A stretch of DNA of 56,042 nucleotides from Arthrobacter sp. SDTb3-6 (lineage in GTDB: Bacteria > Actinomycetota > Actinomycetes > Actinomycetales > Micrococcaceae): contig NZ_JAAMFN010000031.1 of NCBI RefSeq assembly GCF_013376095.1, positions 1-56,042 on the forward strand, in the 5' to 3' direction. The notes under the pieces were generated by a model. That model was not told where the DNA came from. It saw only the letters and a list, made by a program, of their open reading frames with translations, and did not search any database. The position numbers and the translations under genes were made by a program. Each line of letters begins with the position of its first letter. Within the stretch, counting starts at the first letter, position 1. Shown one piece after another: positions 8,530 through 16,250 of this stretch.

Positions 8530-9194
8530 CAGTGTTCCTCCGTGGTTCCAGCCAGGCGCGCGTCGCGCATGGCTTCGTGAAGTGCGACGCCGGCCTTCAG
8601 CTCGGCGGCGATGGCCCGTTCCCGACGGGCCACGCCTTGGGCCCGTTCCAAGACGGTGTCTACGTGGTTCCTTGGCACAACCACGACGCCGGTCTCGTCC
8701 GCCAGGACCAGGTCGCCCGGGGTGACGGTCACCGCGCCGAGCTGAACTGGTTCGCCGGTTGAACGCTGCTGCAGCCGGCCGCGGGCCGTGGCGGGGATCT
8801 GCCCCTTGGCGAAGACGGGAAAGTTGATTTCGCGTGCTTCGTGCACGTCCCGGCAGGCGCCGTCGGCCACAACGCCGCGAACGCCGTTCAGCGAGGCACC
8901 AAGACTGAGCAACCCGCCCCAACAGGAGACATCGGTGCGGCCGTCGTTGGCTACGACGATGACGTTTGTGCCATTGGCCGCGTCGACGGCGCTCGCTGCG
9001 ATGTGTGCCCCGGACGGACCGGGGGAGTAAGGCTCGAGTTGGACGGTTACGGCGAATCCGACGATTTTGGGGGTTCCCCAGACCGGGACGAAGCCTGCCT
9101 GTCCCGGGGGGAGCCCGAGCGCGTCGAGGGCGTCTGACACTGCCGCCGAGTCCAGGGTTGCGTAATGCTCCAGGAGTGTTGTTTGCGAAGTCAT
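8529..9194 (-). CDS. RraA-family protein (HMG-aldolase-like), copy E
   Basis: First gene of the minus-strand operon, 221 residues. SAAVSDALDALGLPPGQAGF near the N-terminus, CWGGLLSLGA at about 91-100 and ADGACRDVHEA (Asp111, Arg115, Asp116) mark the RraA fold. The motif is intermediate: it keeps the Asp of the canonical group but has the Cys-Arg-Asp of copies A and D. Its stop TGA shares one base with the copy D ATG. Transcription runs away from the LysR gene at 9274, which probably controls it. Confidence 0.86.
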   Translation of the reverse strand: MTSQTTLLEHYATLDSAAVSDALDALGLPPGQAGFVPVWGTPKIVGFAVTVQLEPYSPGPSGAHIAASAVDAANGTNVIVVANDGRTDVSCWGGLLSLGASLNGVRGVVADGACRDVHEAREINFPVFAKGQIPATARGRLQQRSTGEPVQLGAVTVTPGDLVLADETGVVVVPRNHVDTVLERAQGVARRERAIAAELKAGVALHEAMRDARLAGTTEEH

Positions 9195-9218
9195 ACTTCC
9201 AGTACACAGCCCCTAACC

Positions 9219-9248
9219 GATATAGTGAAGGTCTAGTTCCCTATAGTT
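9219..9248. promoter_or_regulatory. candidate LysR operator between the divergent genes
   Basis: The 79-bp space between the RraA copy E start (9194) and the LysR start (9274) contains two direct copies of TATAGT, at 9221 and 9242, exactly 21 bp (two helical turns) apart. LysR proteins usually bind such repeated half-sites in shared divergent promoters. Confidence 0.4.
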
Positions 9249-9273
9249 GGAAGAGGAAAGGCGACTCAATCGA

Positions 9274-10170
9274 ATGGTCGAAGTGCGGCAAGCACGGTAT
9301 TTCATTTCCGTAGCCGAGGAATTGCATTTTGGGCGGGCGGCGGAACGGCTTAACATGTCCCAGCCTCCGCTGAGCCAGGCAATCCTCCAGCTCGAGAGGC
9401 AACTGGGAACCAGCCTGCTGACGCGTTCGAGCCGGTCCGTGTTGTTGACGGACGCGGGGAAATTGTTCCTTAATGAATGCCGGCTGCTGGTGCAGGCTTC
9501 GGAACGTGCCTCGGAAGTTGCAGCACGCGCCACGTCTGGCATGGCGGGAACGCTGCGGATAGGCTCTGTCACCTCCGCGTTCGACAGGATGCTCCCGGAG
9601 GTTCTGGAACGCTTCCGGGGCGAGTGGCCGGACGTTGAACTCGAGGTCTCGGAAATCGACACACACCACGGCCGAGACCGGCTACTGCGGAGAGAGCTGG
9701 ATGTCGCAATTATTCGCCAGTCCGGATCCGCTAGAGGATTGAAGTCGTTACCTTGGCGCCGGGACCGATTCGTCCTGGCGCTCCCCGCCTCACATGCGTT
9801 GGCGCGCGGGGGAGGGCCTGTTGACCTGGTCAGGTTTAAGGATGAAAGTTGGGTGTGGCTGCCTCGAGCGATTTCTCCCGATTACCACGACGAGATGGTC
9901 GCGGCTTGTCGGCAGGCGGGCTTCAGCCCCCTGGCCCAGCACTTTGCAAACTCAATCCATTCACAATTGGCCATGGTGAGCTGCGGGTTGGGAGTTACCC
10001 TGGCGCCCAACTCGTCCATCGAATCCGCCCATGGCGGCTTCGTTGGACGGGAACTCTCTGCCCGTGTGGACCTCGTGGAGCTGTCCCTCGTCAGCCGGGA
10101 GGGCGGGCCGGAACCCATCGCGGAGCATTTTATCGACTGCGCACAGCAAGCCGCCGGTGCCCGTAAGTGA
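9274..10170 (+). CDS. LysR-family transcriptional regulator
   Basis: This 298-residue protein begins with a winged helix-turn-helix (VEVRQARYFISVAEELHFG to about residue 60; recognition region MSQPPLSQAILQLERQ), followed by the periplasmic-binding-protein-like effector domain. The ATG at 9274 is chosen over a TTG at 9247 because LysR proteins start just before the RQxRYF motif. GAGGAAAGG lies about 13 bases upstream, which is long. It is divergent from the operon of three RraA genes, aminotransferase, hydrolase and permease, and is the obvious candidate activator. The inducer is unknown. Confidence 0.9.
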   Translation: MVEVRQARYFISVAEELHFGRAAERLNMSQPPLSQAILQLERQLGTSLLTRSSRSVLLTDAGKLFLNECRLLVQASERASEVAARATSGMAGTLRIGSVTSAFDRMLPEVLERFRGEWPDVELEVSEIDTHHGRDRLLRRELDVAIIRQSGSARGLKSLPWRRDRFVLALPASHALARGGGPVDLVRFKDESWVWLPRAISPDYHDEMVAACRQAGFSPLAQHFANSIHSQLAMVSCGLGVTLAPNSSIESAHGGFVGRELSARVDLVELSLVSREGGPEPIAEHFIDCAQQAAGARK

Positions 10171-10305
10171 TCCTGGGTCGTCTGCGGCTAAATCGTACGG
10201 GCGCTACCGGTTAGAGAGTTCGAGGCCAAGGCGCCGAAGAATTCCAGCATGAAAGGCCATCGCCACTCCCAACTGCCGGGCCGAGTCCTGTTTGAAAGTC
10301 CTGGC

Positions 10306-10341
10306 GCCGGTCCGGCATGCCGGGGTGGCAGGCGGACCGGC
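10306..10341. terminator. bidirectional hairpin between convergent genes
   Basis: GCCGGTCCG (10306-10314) is perfectly complementary to CGGACCGGC (10333-10341), and the 18-base loop can itself form a short GGCATGCC stem. It lies between the 3' ends of the LysR gene and the nitrilase gene. No strong T-tract follows. Confidence 0.5.
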
Positions 10342-10352
10342 ACCCAATCAAG

Positions 10353-11180
10353 CTAGACGGGCACGACGATGCCAAGCTTTCGCGTGGCCAGGACTGGGAC
10401 GATCTGTCGGGCCTGTTCGACGGTCTCGGTATCGACCGTTACAACGAAGGCGCCGACTTTGTCGTCAAGCTCTTCGATGATTTGCCCTAGGGGATTGATG
10501 GCCATGCTGTGCCCGATGCCGAAACGCGGACCCGCGGGTTCGTCGATTCCGACCGTTGACGCGTCGGCTTGGTCGCAGCTGACAATCCAGGTGGTTGAGT
10601 CCAGCGCGCGGGCGCGGGAAAGCAGAGTCCACGCGTCGAGCTTTCCTTCTCCGGCACCCCAATGGGTCGGTACAAGGACTGCCGTCGCCCCGAGGTCCGC
10701 GTAGGCGCGGAAGAGTTCCGGAAAACGGATGTCGTAACAGGTTGCGACTCCGAATTTCATGCCGTCCACCTCGAAGGTAAAAGGAACATTGCCGGCCTGG
10801 ACAGCGGCGGATTCGGAGAAGCCGTAGGCCTCGTAGAGGTGGATCTTGTTGTAACCACTGTGCAGTCCGGGGCCGGTGACCAGAATGGTGTTCATGACAC
10901 GGCCATTATCGGCAGGCTGGAACATGCCGACCAGGACATAAACATCGAGTTCGTTGGCAAGTTTCCTTATGGCCGTCGCCCAGGGGCCGTCGAGCGATTC
11001 TGCGTGGGGTGTCGAGTCGACGCCAAATCGCACGTGGGTGGCTTCGGGAAGCACGACAATCCTTGCCCCGGTCGCTGCACCGGACCTGATGGCTTCCAAT
11101 GCAATGGTCAGGTTGACCTGTGGATCGCCCGTGCTGGCAATTTGCTGGACGGAGATGCTGACTTTCGTATTGATCGACAT
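10353..11180 (-). CDS. carbon-nitrogen hydrolase (nitrilase superfamily amidase)
   Basis: This 275-residue enzyme carries the full Glu-Lys-Cys triad: Glu46 (VVLPEATH), Lys112 (YNKIHLYEAYG) and Cys148 (VATCYDIRFPEL). YDIRFPEL and the length place it among omega-amidase/deaminated-glutathione amidase-like members rather than aromatic nitrilases. The ATG at 11180 starts the beta strand that opens this fold; the frame upstream runs into the promoter. It is divergent from a GntR/FCD regulator with a 17-bp dyad between them. It probably releases ammonia from an amide imported by the neighbouring MHS transporter. Confidence 0.9.
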   Translation of the reverse strand: MSINTKVSISVQQIASTGDPQVNLTIALEAIRSGAATGARIVVLPEATHVRFGVDSTPHAESLDGPWATAIRKLANELDVYVLVGMFQPADNGRVMNTILVTGPGLHSGYNKIHLYEAYGFSESAAVQAGNVPFTFEVDGMKFGVATCYDIRFPELFRAYADLGATAVLVPTHWGAGEGKLDAWTLLSRARALDSTTWIVSCDQADASTVGIDEPAGPRFGIGHSMAINPLGQIIEELDDKVGAFVVTVDTETVEQARQIVPVLATRKLGIVVPV

Positions 11181-11198
11181 GTGATAGCCAAACTTTCT

Positions 11199-11215
11199 GT
11201 ATGCGTTTCGTATAC
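11199..11215. promoter_or_regulatory. candidate FCD-regulator operator, site 1
   Basis: GTATGCGTTTCGTATAC is a dyad with 7-bp arms, one mismatch and a 3-base spacer. It lies in the 42-bp gap between the divergent nitrilase and GntR genes. The pattern GTATG-N6-GTATAC recurs at 13257-13273. Confidence 0.6.
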
Positions 11216-11222
11216 TTATGGA

Positions 11223-11861
11223 ATGAGGAAGAACCCTAAATCTAATCGGGCGCGTGCCTATGAGTTCATCTGCGAAAATATCCTTCCGGTCCCTTCCTTC
11301 CACGGCCAGTTCCTGGCCGAGGAGGACGTCGCCGAGATGATCGAGGGAATCTCGCGGACTCCGGTTCGGGAAGCCTTCCTGTTGCTAGGTGCTGAGGGAT
11401 TGATCCAACTGGTACCTCGCCATGGTGCTTTTGTCCCTCCCATTACGCGGCAGGAAGTCCATGAAGTCTTGGAGTTTCGCCGGCTAATGGAAATTCAGGC
11501 CATGCATTTCGTCATGTCCGAGGACAGGGCCCCGACAGTGGAGATGCGAAGCATCCTGGATCGCCAGATTGCAAGTGCGTCGGAAGGTCTTGAACGGGAC
11601 TTCATCGAGTTGGACACCGAATTCCATCTGGCCTTGGTCAGCTCCCAAAACAACTCCTTGATTACAAAGGCATATTCCGATCTCAAAGCCCGCAATGTTC
11701 GTATCGGTATGAGTGCCCTCGGGGCAACCCATGTGCGACAGGATGGTGTCCTGTCCGAGCACGAGGCCATCGTTCATGCAATGCAATCGGGTGACGTTGC
11801 CCTCGCAACTCAGGCTCTTATGGATCACTTAACTTCCACGGAGGCGGTGCTTATGAAATAG
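11223..11861 (+). CDS. GntR-family (FCD/FadR subfamily) transcriptional regulator
   Basis: This 212-residue protein has an N-terminal winged helix-turn-helix (about 5-70; GISRTPVREAFLLLGAEGLI is the recognition region) and an FCD effector domain. In the FCD part, EFRRLMEIQAMHF, DTEFHLALVSSQNN and LSEHEAIVHAMQSGDV carry the Asp and His residues that bind a metal in this family. The ATG at 11223 is preferred although the frame is open far upstream, because the DNA-binding domain starts here. Its last 11 bases overlap the 3' end of the convergent MHS gene. It probably represses the nitrilase, MHS and DUF2848 genes. Confidence 0.9.
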   Translation: MRKNPKSNRARAYEFICENILPVPSFHGQFLAEEDVAEMIEGISRTPVREAFLLLGAEGLIQLVPRHGAFVPPITRQEVHEVLEFRRLMEIQAMHFVMSEDRAPTVEMRSILDRQIASASEGLERDFIELDTEFHLALVSSQNNSLITKAYSDLKARNVRIGMSALGATHVRQDGVLSEHEAIVHAMQSGDVALATQALMDHLTSTEAVLMK

Positions 11862-13200
11862 CGGCGGTCGGTCCTGACGCCATTGCGTGTGATCCGAAGT
11901 CATCGGTGATTTGTTCATCGGGGTCAGGGTTGCGGGCCATCCAGACGCCAATGACAGTGATGACCGAGACAATGATGATGTAGATCGCCATGGGGACCCA
12001 GCTGCCGTATGTGCCCAGCAAGAACGTGAACAGCAATGGGGCGATGGCTCCACCGAAGACACCGCCCAGCGTGTAGGCCAGGGAACTGCCCGCATACCGC
12101 AAGCGCGGGCTGAACTGTTCCGTAACAAGGGCCGCCTGCGGCCCATACATCAGCGAGTTGCAAAGCAAGCCTGCGATCACTGCGGCGACCACGCCCGTGA
12201 ATCCGATTCCCATCAAGGGGAAGAAAATGAAGGGCCATGCGATGGAAAGCGCGGCACCGATGCCGACCACGACGCGACGATTCATGCGGTCCGAAAGGTA
12301 TCCGGCGAGCGGGACCATGAACGTCTGCAAGGCGGAACCAATAACGACGGCCAAAAGAGCCTGGCCGGAATTAAGCCCGTGTTCCCGAGTCGCATAGACA
12401 AGCACAAAGACGGTCGAGAGCGCGTACATGACGTCTGGGGCGATGCGAGACATCGTGGCAGCGCATAGGCCTCTGAGTTCTTTCGTAAAAACGTCCTTCA
12501 GTGGGGAGCGGGCGACAAGTCCCTGTGCCTTGATCTCTTCAAAGACCGGCGTTTCCTCAATCTTGACGCGGATGACAAGCCCAACTCCGACCAGAATGGC
12601 CGAGAGCAGAAACGCCAAGCGCCAGCCCCAGGCCAGGAAGCTGTCGTGGCTCATGCTCACGGTGAGAAGTGCTAACACGCCGTTGGCCATCAGGTTACCC
12701 AGTGGTGGACCGATCTGGGCCGCGGATCCGAAGAATCCTTTCCGCTTTGGGTCACCGTGTTCGGCTGAAATAAGAACCGCGCCCGCCCACTCGCCGCCAA
12801 CACCGACGCCCTGGCACAGCCGGAGAAAGACTAAAAGCAGGGGTGCCATTAAGCCGATGGAGGCATAGGGCGGAATGAGCCCGACGCCGAAGGTGGCTAC
12901 ACCAATCAGGATCAGCGTCCAAACTAGGACCTTCTTGCGACCTACAAGGTCGCCGAGCCGGCCAAAAAAGAAGCCGCCGAGTGGCCGGGCAACGTACCCG
13001 ACAGCGTATGTGCCGAACGCCGCCAACGTTCCCGCTAGCGGATCTGCAGAATGAAAAAAGACATGTCCAAACACCAGGGCGGAGGCGGCCGAATAGACCG
13101 CGAAGTCGTACCATTCAAGACTTGTTCCGGTCAAAGCGACGATGAATGCGCGTGCCCCCTGCTTCTTTCGCGGAGGCGCTGCGGTGCGGTCTGTATCCAT
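11851..13200 (-). CDS. MFS transporter, metabolite:H+ symporter (MHS) family
   Basis: This 449-residue, 12-segment membrane protein has a start (TGTSLEWYDFAVYSAAS) and RPLGGFFFGRLGDLVGRKK loop diagnostic of the MHS family (shikimate, citrate, proline/betaine and alpha-ketoglutarate porters). The LRLCQGVGVGGEWAGAV segment near residue 130 is also characteristic. The ATG at 13200 is preceded by AAGGAGTTACTTC. It is divergent from the DUF2848 gene across 137 bp containing the second copy of the 17-bp motif. The cargo is probably an organic acid or zwitterion used by the nitrilase and DUF2848 enzymes. Confidence 0.92.
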   Translation of the reverse strand: MDTDRTAAPPRKKQGARAFIVALTGTSLEWYDFAVYSAASALVFGHVFFHSADPLAGTLAAFGTYAVGYVARPLGGFFFGRLGDLVGRKKVLVWTLILIGVATFGVGLIPPYASIGLMAPLLLVFLRLCQGVGVGGEWAGAVLISAEHGDPKRKGFFGSAAQIGPPLGNLMANGVLALLTVSMSHDSFLAWGWRLAFLLSAILVGVGLVIRVKIEETPVFEEIKAQGLVARSPLKDVFTKELRGLCAATMSRIAPDVMYALSTVFVLVYATREHGLNSGQALLAVVIGSALQTFMVPLAGYLSDRMNRRVVVGIGAALSIAWPFIFFPLMGIGFTGVVAAVIAGLLCNSLMYGPQAALVTEQFSPRLRYAGSSLAYTLGGVFGGAIAPLLFTFLLGTYGSWVPMAIYIIIVSVITVIGVWMARNPDPDEQITDDFGSHAMASGPTAAIS

Positions 13201-13256
13201 GAAGTAACTCCTTTGTCGGCTTCCAATGATTTTACGAACAGCCCATGGATGCTTAT

Positions 13257-13273
13257 GTATGGTCTGTGTATAC
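13257..13273. promoter_or_regulatory. candidate FCD-regulator operator, site 2
   Basis: GTATGGTCTGTGTATAC repeats the GTATG-N6-GTATAC pattern of the nitrilase/GntR promoter inside the divergent MHS/DUF2848 promoter. The outer GTAT/ATAC arms are symmetric; the inner bases are not. Sharing the motif links the four genes in one regulon. Confidence 0.55.
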
Positions 13274-13337
13274 TCAGGCTATGCCGTGATCGTAATCACG
13301 GCAAGACCAACCCAAAAAAATGTCGAAGGAGACAATC

Positions 13338-14021
13338 ATGACGCTGCGTTTTTCACTTCCCGAGGCTGAAGTCGTCGAGGTTGAAGTCAAGAACCTCTTG
13401 AACGGCGGCTATGCCGGCCGCCATCAGGACCATGTCAGGGCCCACATTGAAGAGCTCGCCGCGCTTGGTGTCCCTGGGCCGACTGTCGTGCCCACCATGT
13501 ATCCGGTGGCCAGCTATCTTGCCCAGCAGGCCACAACAGTCCCAGTGCAGCATGGACGAACCAGCGGCGAGGTTGAATGGGCCATCATTGTCGATGACCG
13601 GAACGACCTCCTTTTGACGTTGGCCTGCGACCACACTGACCGGGAGTTGGAGGTTCACGGAATTGCCTGGTCCAAGAACGCGTCGCCCGATGTCCTCGCA
13701 TCCGAGGCGTGGCGACTCTCGGAAGTCGAAGACCACATCGACCAGCTCACCCTGACCGCGTGGGTGACAAACGACGGCCGCGAAGAAGAAATCCAGACGG
13801 CTAGCCTCGCCGACCTGCTCCCGCCATCGCATTGGGTCGTAGTCCTCAAGGAACGGAACCTGCTGCAGCCCGGCACGGTCTTGCTTTCGGGCACTGTCAA
13901 CATGCGGGAGGGCGTCAATCAATTTGCTAACGCCTGGCGTGCCGAACTGCGTGATCCGGTGTTGGAGCGCTCAATTGCGCTGGCCTATGACGTTGTGCCC
14001 ATGGCGGAACCAATCGGCTAA
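13338..14021 (+). CDS. DUF2848 family protein
   Basis: This 227-residue protein matches DUF2848 by its overall pattern: an early GGYAGR(H/D)xxxVxxHIEELAALGV region, VPTMYP, and a C-terminal VVLKERNLLQPGTVLLSGTV. The last string resembles the fumarylacetoacetate-hydrolase superfamily, to which DUF2848 is usually compared; the reaction is not established. The ATG at 13338 is preferred to the one at 13320 because AAGGAG (13326-13331) lies six bases before it. Divergent from an MHS importer and probably co-regulated with a nitrilase, it may act on a 2-oxo or acylpyruvate-like acid released downstream. Confidence 0.8.
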   Translation: MTLRFSLPEAEVVEVEVKNLLNGGYAGRHQDHVRAHIEELAALGVPGPTVVPTMYPVASYLAQQATTVPVQHGRTSGEVEWAIIVDDRNDLLLTLACDHTDRELEVHGIAWSKNASPDVLASEAWRLSEVEDHIDQLTLTAWVTNDGREEEIQTASLADLLPPSHWVVVLKERNLLQPGTVLLSGTVNMREGVNQFANAWRAELRDPVLERSIALAYDVVPMAEPIG

Positions 14022-14280
14022 CACGTGAGCGCGCAGCCACGTGGCGGAAGGAAGACGCTTATTGATCCGGTTGCAGTCCTTCTGCCATGCGGCGCGTATC
14101 TGGATTGTTGGCTTCAACCTTTACCTGTTCACCAGCCAGTTTGGAGGAGATAGTGAGCGCATTTCCGTTCACCGGCTTTGCTGGTTACAGTAATCGGCGG
14201 CAGTTACTCGCCGGGCAGTTGGAATACTGAGACGAAAGCGCCGGTCCTGTTTGCTTGGTGCTGGGGCTCATGCGCCACCC
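14022..14280. other. intergenic sequence without recognisable gene
   Basis: No open frame with a family signature is visible. CACGTG occurs twice near 14023-14044, separated by about 10 bases, just after the DUF2848 stop. It could be a weak hairpin but lacks a T-tract. Confidence 0.4.
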
Positions 14281-14419
14281 CACGTTTACCCCACGGAAAC
14301 GATCGAAAATGACCACATATGAGCATCTGCGGCTGGTGTGAAAGTGCCCCAAAATCCGCGGAATCTCAAGGATTTAACAACCAACCGCGACTGCTCAAAA
14401 CTGTCCTCCTCTGAGAGGA
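14281..14419. repeat. 139-bp imperfect direct repeat, copy 1
   Basis: The stretch from CACGTTTACCCCACGGAAAC to the GAGAGGA at 14413 aligns without net gaps to 16251-16389. The best-kept core is CAAAATCCGCGGAATC. This copy runs directly into a tRNA 3'-end fragment, the usual arrangement at the end of a tRNA-integrating element. Confidence 0.6.
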
Positions 14420-14450
14420 GGTCAGGAGTTCGAATCTCCTTAGCTCCACC
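14420..14450 (+). other. tRNA 3'-end fragment (possible attachment-site core)
   Basis: A T-arm (AGGAG stem, TTCGAAT loop, CTCCT stem; 14424-14440), a 3' acceptor strand TAGCTCC, discriminator A and CC are present. No D-arm, anticodon arm or matching 5' acceptor GGAGCTA precedes them in valid spacing, so this is not a complete tRNA gene. Integrases commonly leave such 3' pieces. The isoacceptor cannot be told from the piece. Confidence 0.6.
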
Positions 14451-14453
14451 CCG

Positions 14454-14494
14454 AAAGCCCTCTGACCTGCGGAAACGTTGGGTCGGAGGGCTTT
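14454..14494 (+). terminator. hairpin terminator after the tRNA fragment
   Basis: AAAGCCCTCTGACC and GGTCGGAGGGCTTT form a 14-bp stem (one T-G pair) with a 13-base loop, followed by GTGTTT. Its loop and 3' arm reappear almost unchanged at 50223-50260. Confidence 0.7.
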
Positions 14495-14659
14495 GTGTTT
14501 GCCCCGAAACTGCGCATTTGAAATCGGTCCCGTTTGCCTGTTCGGCATCTGATCGCGGAGAGCTTCGCGGGGCCGCCGGCCGTGGATTCGCGGCGAGGCG
14601 CCGAGCAATTAGTGGTGTGTCTCCTGAATAGCTTATGAGTGGTGGTTTGAACTGGTCTT

Positions 14660-16222
14660 AAGTCGAGACCGGCTGCTGCGTTGTCCGAGACTGAGCGTGC
14701 TGTGTTGGAGGCCTTGTCCAAGTCCCGGCTTGCCGCCCGTCGGGAGGTGCAGCGGGCGCAGGTGTTGCTGATGGCAGCCGATGGTTTTGCCAACGAGTGG
14801 ATCTCCAGGGTGGTCGGGTGAACCCGGGCACGGTGCGTGTTTGGCGGAATCGGTTTGCCAGTTACCGGTTGAAGAAGCTCGGCGCTGTGGCGGCGGGGCG
14901 GGGCAGGAAGCCGGTGATTTCGGAGTTGAAGATCAACGGGACCGTTGAGTTGACAAGGTTTTCCAAACCGGAGGGTGCCACGCAATGGTCGGTGGGGTCG
15001 AGGGCGGCACGGTCCGGGGTGTCTCCGGCTCAGGTGCAACGGATCTGGGCGGCACGGGGGTTGAAGCCCCACCTGGTGGAGACGTTCAAGCTCTCCGAGG
15101 ACCCGCATTTCGATGAGAAACTCATCAATGTGTGCGGGCTGTATCTGGACCCGCCGGAGAATGCGATCGTGTTGTGCCTGGAAGGGAATACCTCGATCCA
15201 GGCCATGGATCACAACCAGCCGTCGCTGCTGATGCAGAAGGGCCGCGGGGAAACCATGACCCACGACTACAAACGCAACGGCACCACCACTTTGTTCGCT
15301 GCCTTGGAAGTCGCGACGGGGAAAGTGATCGGCTCTTGCATTGCCAAGCACCGCCACGAGGAATTTCCTGGGTTCTTGAAGACCATCGAGAAAGAAGTCC
15401 CCAACCGCCTGGAAATCCACCTGATTCTGGACAATTACGCCACCCACAAACATCCCGAGGTGAAGCCCTGGCTCGACAAACATCCCCGGTTCCACCTGCA
15501 TTTCACCCCAACGTCCTCGTCCTGGCTGAACCTGGTCGAGCGCACGTTCAGGGACCTGACCGACTGGCCCTTGCGCCGGGCGTTTTCCACTCAGTCCCGG
15601 ACTTTATCGAGACAATCGAGGACTACATCCGGCCCAACAACGAACACCCCAAGTGTCAGCGGCCATGAGAATGTGCCCATTGATGGCCAACAGGAGGACC
15701 ACTATTCGGTGGCCGCCAGTGGACACGGGTCTCGTCGTTCCGGCGCTAAGAGTTTCTCTTTTCATTGCCCGCGAGGCAGTACGAAAGACCATCTTCCCCA
15801 TGCAGCCGCGGCATCTCCCCGCAACAGCGTACAGATTCCCGCCGGCAGTCTTCCGTTCCCTGCATTCCCACGCCAATAGCCCTGGCCCGGCGTTCAGCAA
15901 GTGCAGGCAGCCATCACAGTGACGGCTGCCAAGCGACGATGCCACGCTGGCGGCACGGGCGAAATGAACACCCTTCCACCTGTCATTTGACCGTGGATAC
16001 AAGAGCAATGCGTCTGGCCGCCAGCGGGCACAGCTCGTGGCCATACAGTCCGTGTTTGCCGAAATCCTATTGGCCGCCGGTGGGCATCTTCTCGTGGCCG
16101 CTAACACCCAAGCCCCTGGTCTGGACCGCGACCGCGGAATTTGTCCTAGAAAAGTCGCCCGCGGCCGCGTCGCACTCCAAAACATCAAACAATCATCAGC
16201 TAAATCCGAGAAACTGCACTCG
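14660..16222 (+). pseudogene. IS630-family transposase, three frameshifts and an insertion
   Basis: Joined across frames, the sequence gives an IS630 DDE transposase: SETERAVLEALSKSRLAARR, a helix-turn-helix part, then LILDNYATHKHPEVKPW and SSSWLNLVERTFRDL with the catalytic Asp and Glu region, and a C-terminal KPLVWTATAEFVLEK. The frame changes three times (about 14815, 15585 and 16155), and in each case adding one G restores it. A 455-bp element splits the codons of the HPKPLVW stretch. Position 14660, where the first residues would start, reads AAG rather than ATG. The gene cannot make an active protein. Confidence 0.85.
15653..16107. mobile_element. 455-bp non-autonomous element with IS21-like ends
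   Basis: The left end GTGTCAGCGGCCATGAGAAT and the complement of the right end GTGTTAGCGGCCACGAGAAG are imperfect inverted repeats that continue for about 40 bases with spaced GGCC units, as in IS21-family ends. CCAA flanks both sides (15649-15652 and 16108-16111). Removing the element and one CCAA rebuilds the host transposase codons. No istA or istB reading frame is visible inside, so it is a deletion derivative or MITE-like element that would need an outside transposase. Confidence 0.75.
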
Positions 16223-16250
16223 TTGGGCCTGTTCTTGGAATTATTCGCCA

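Larger units (their letters stand above)
14612..16250 (+). mobile_element. degenerate IS630-family insertion sequence
   Basis: The transposase remnant defines the element. Ends are approximate: sequence near 14616 (GTGTCTCCTGAATAG) and the complement of that near 16250 (CGTGGCGAATAATTCC) are loosely similar, as decayed terminal repeats would be. It is interrupted by a second element at 15653-16107 and lies between the two 139-bp direct repeats. Confidence 0.6.

Noticed and set aside
130-9194. RraA genes as RNase E activity regulators
   Set aside because: The operon context is transport and amino acid catabolism, and the Arg-Asp active-site pair of lyases is kept, so an RNase E inhibitor role is less likely.
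14401-14450. A complete tRNA gene
   Set aside because: Only the T-arm and 3' acceptor fit. CCTCC-TCTGAGA-GGAGG could mimic an anticodon arm, but it lacks U33, leaves a variable loop that is too short, and no 5' acceptor or D-arm precedes it.
15653-16107. An open frame inside the nested element as a real gene
   Set aside because: Several frames of 60-200 codons are open because of GC bias, but none has a ribosome binding site or family motif, and the ends define the stretch as a mobile element.
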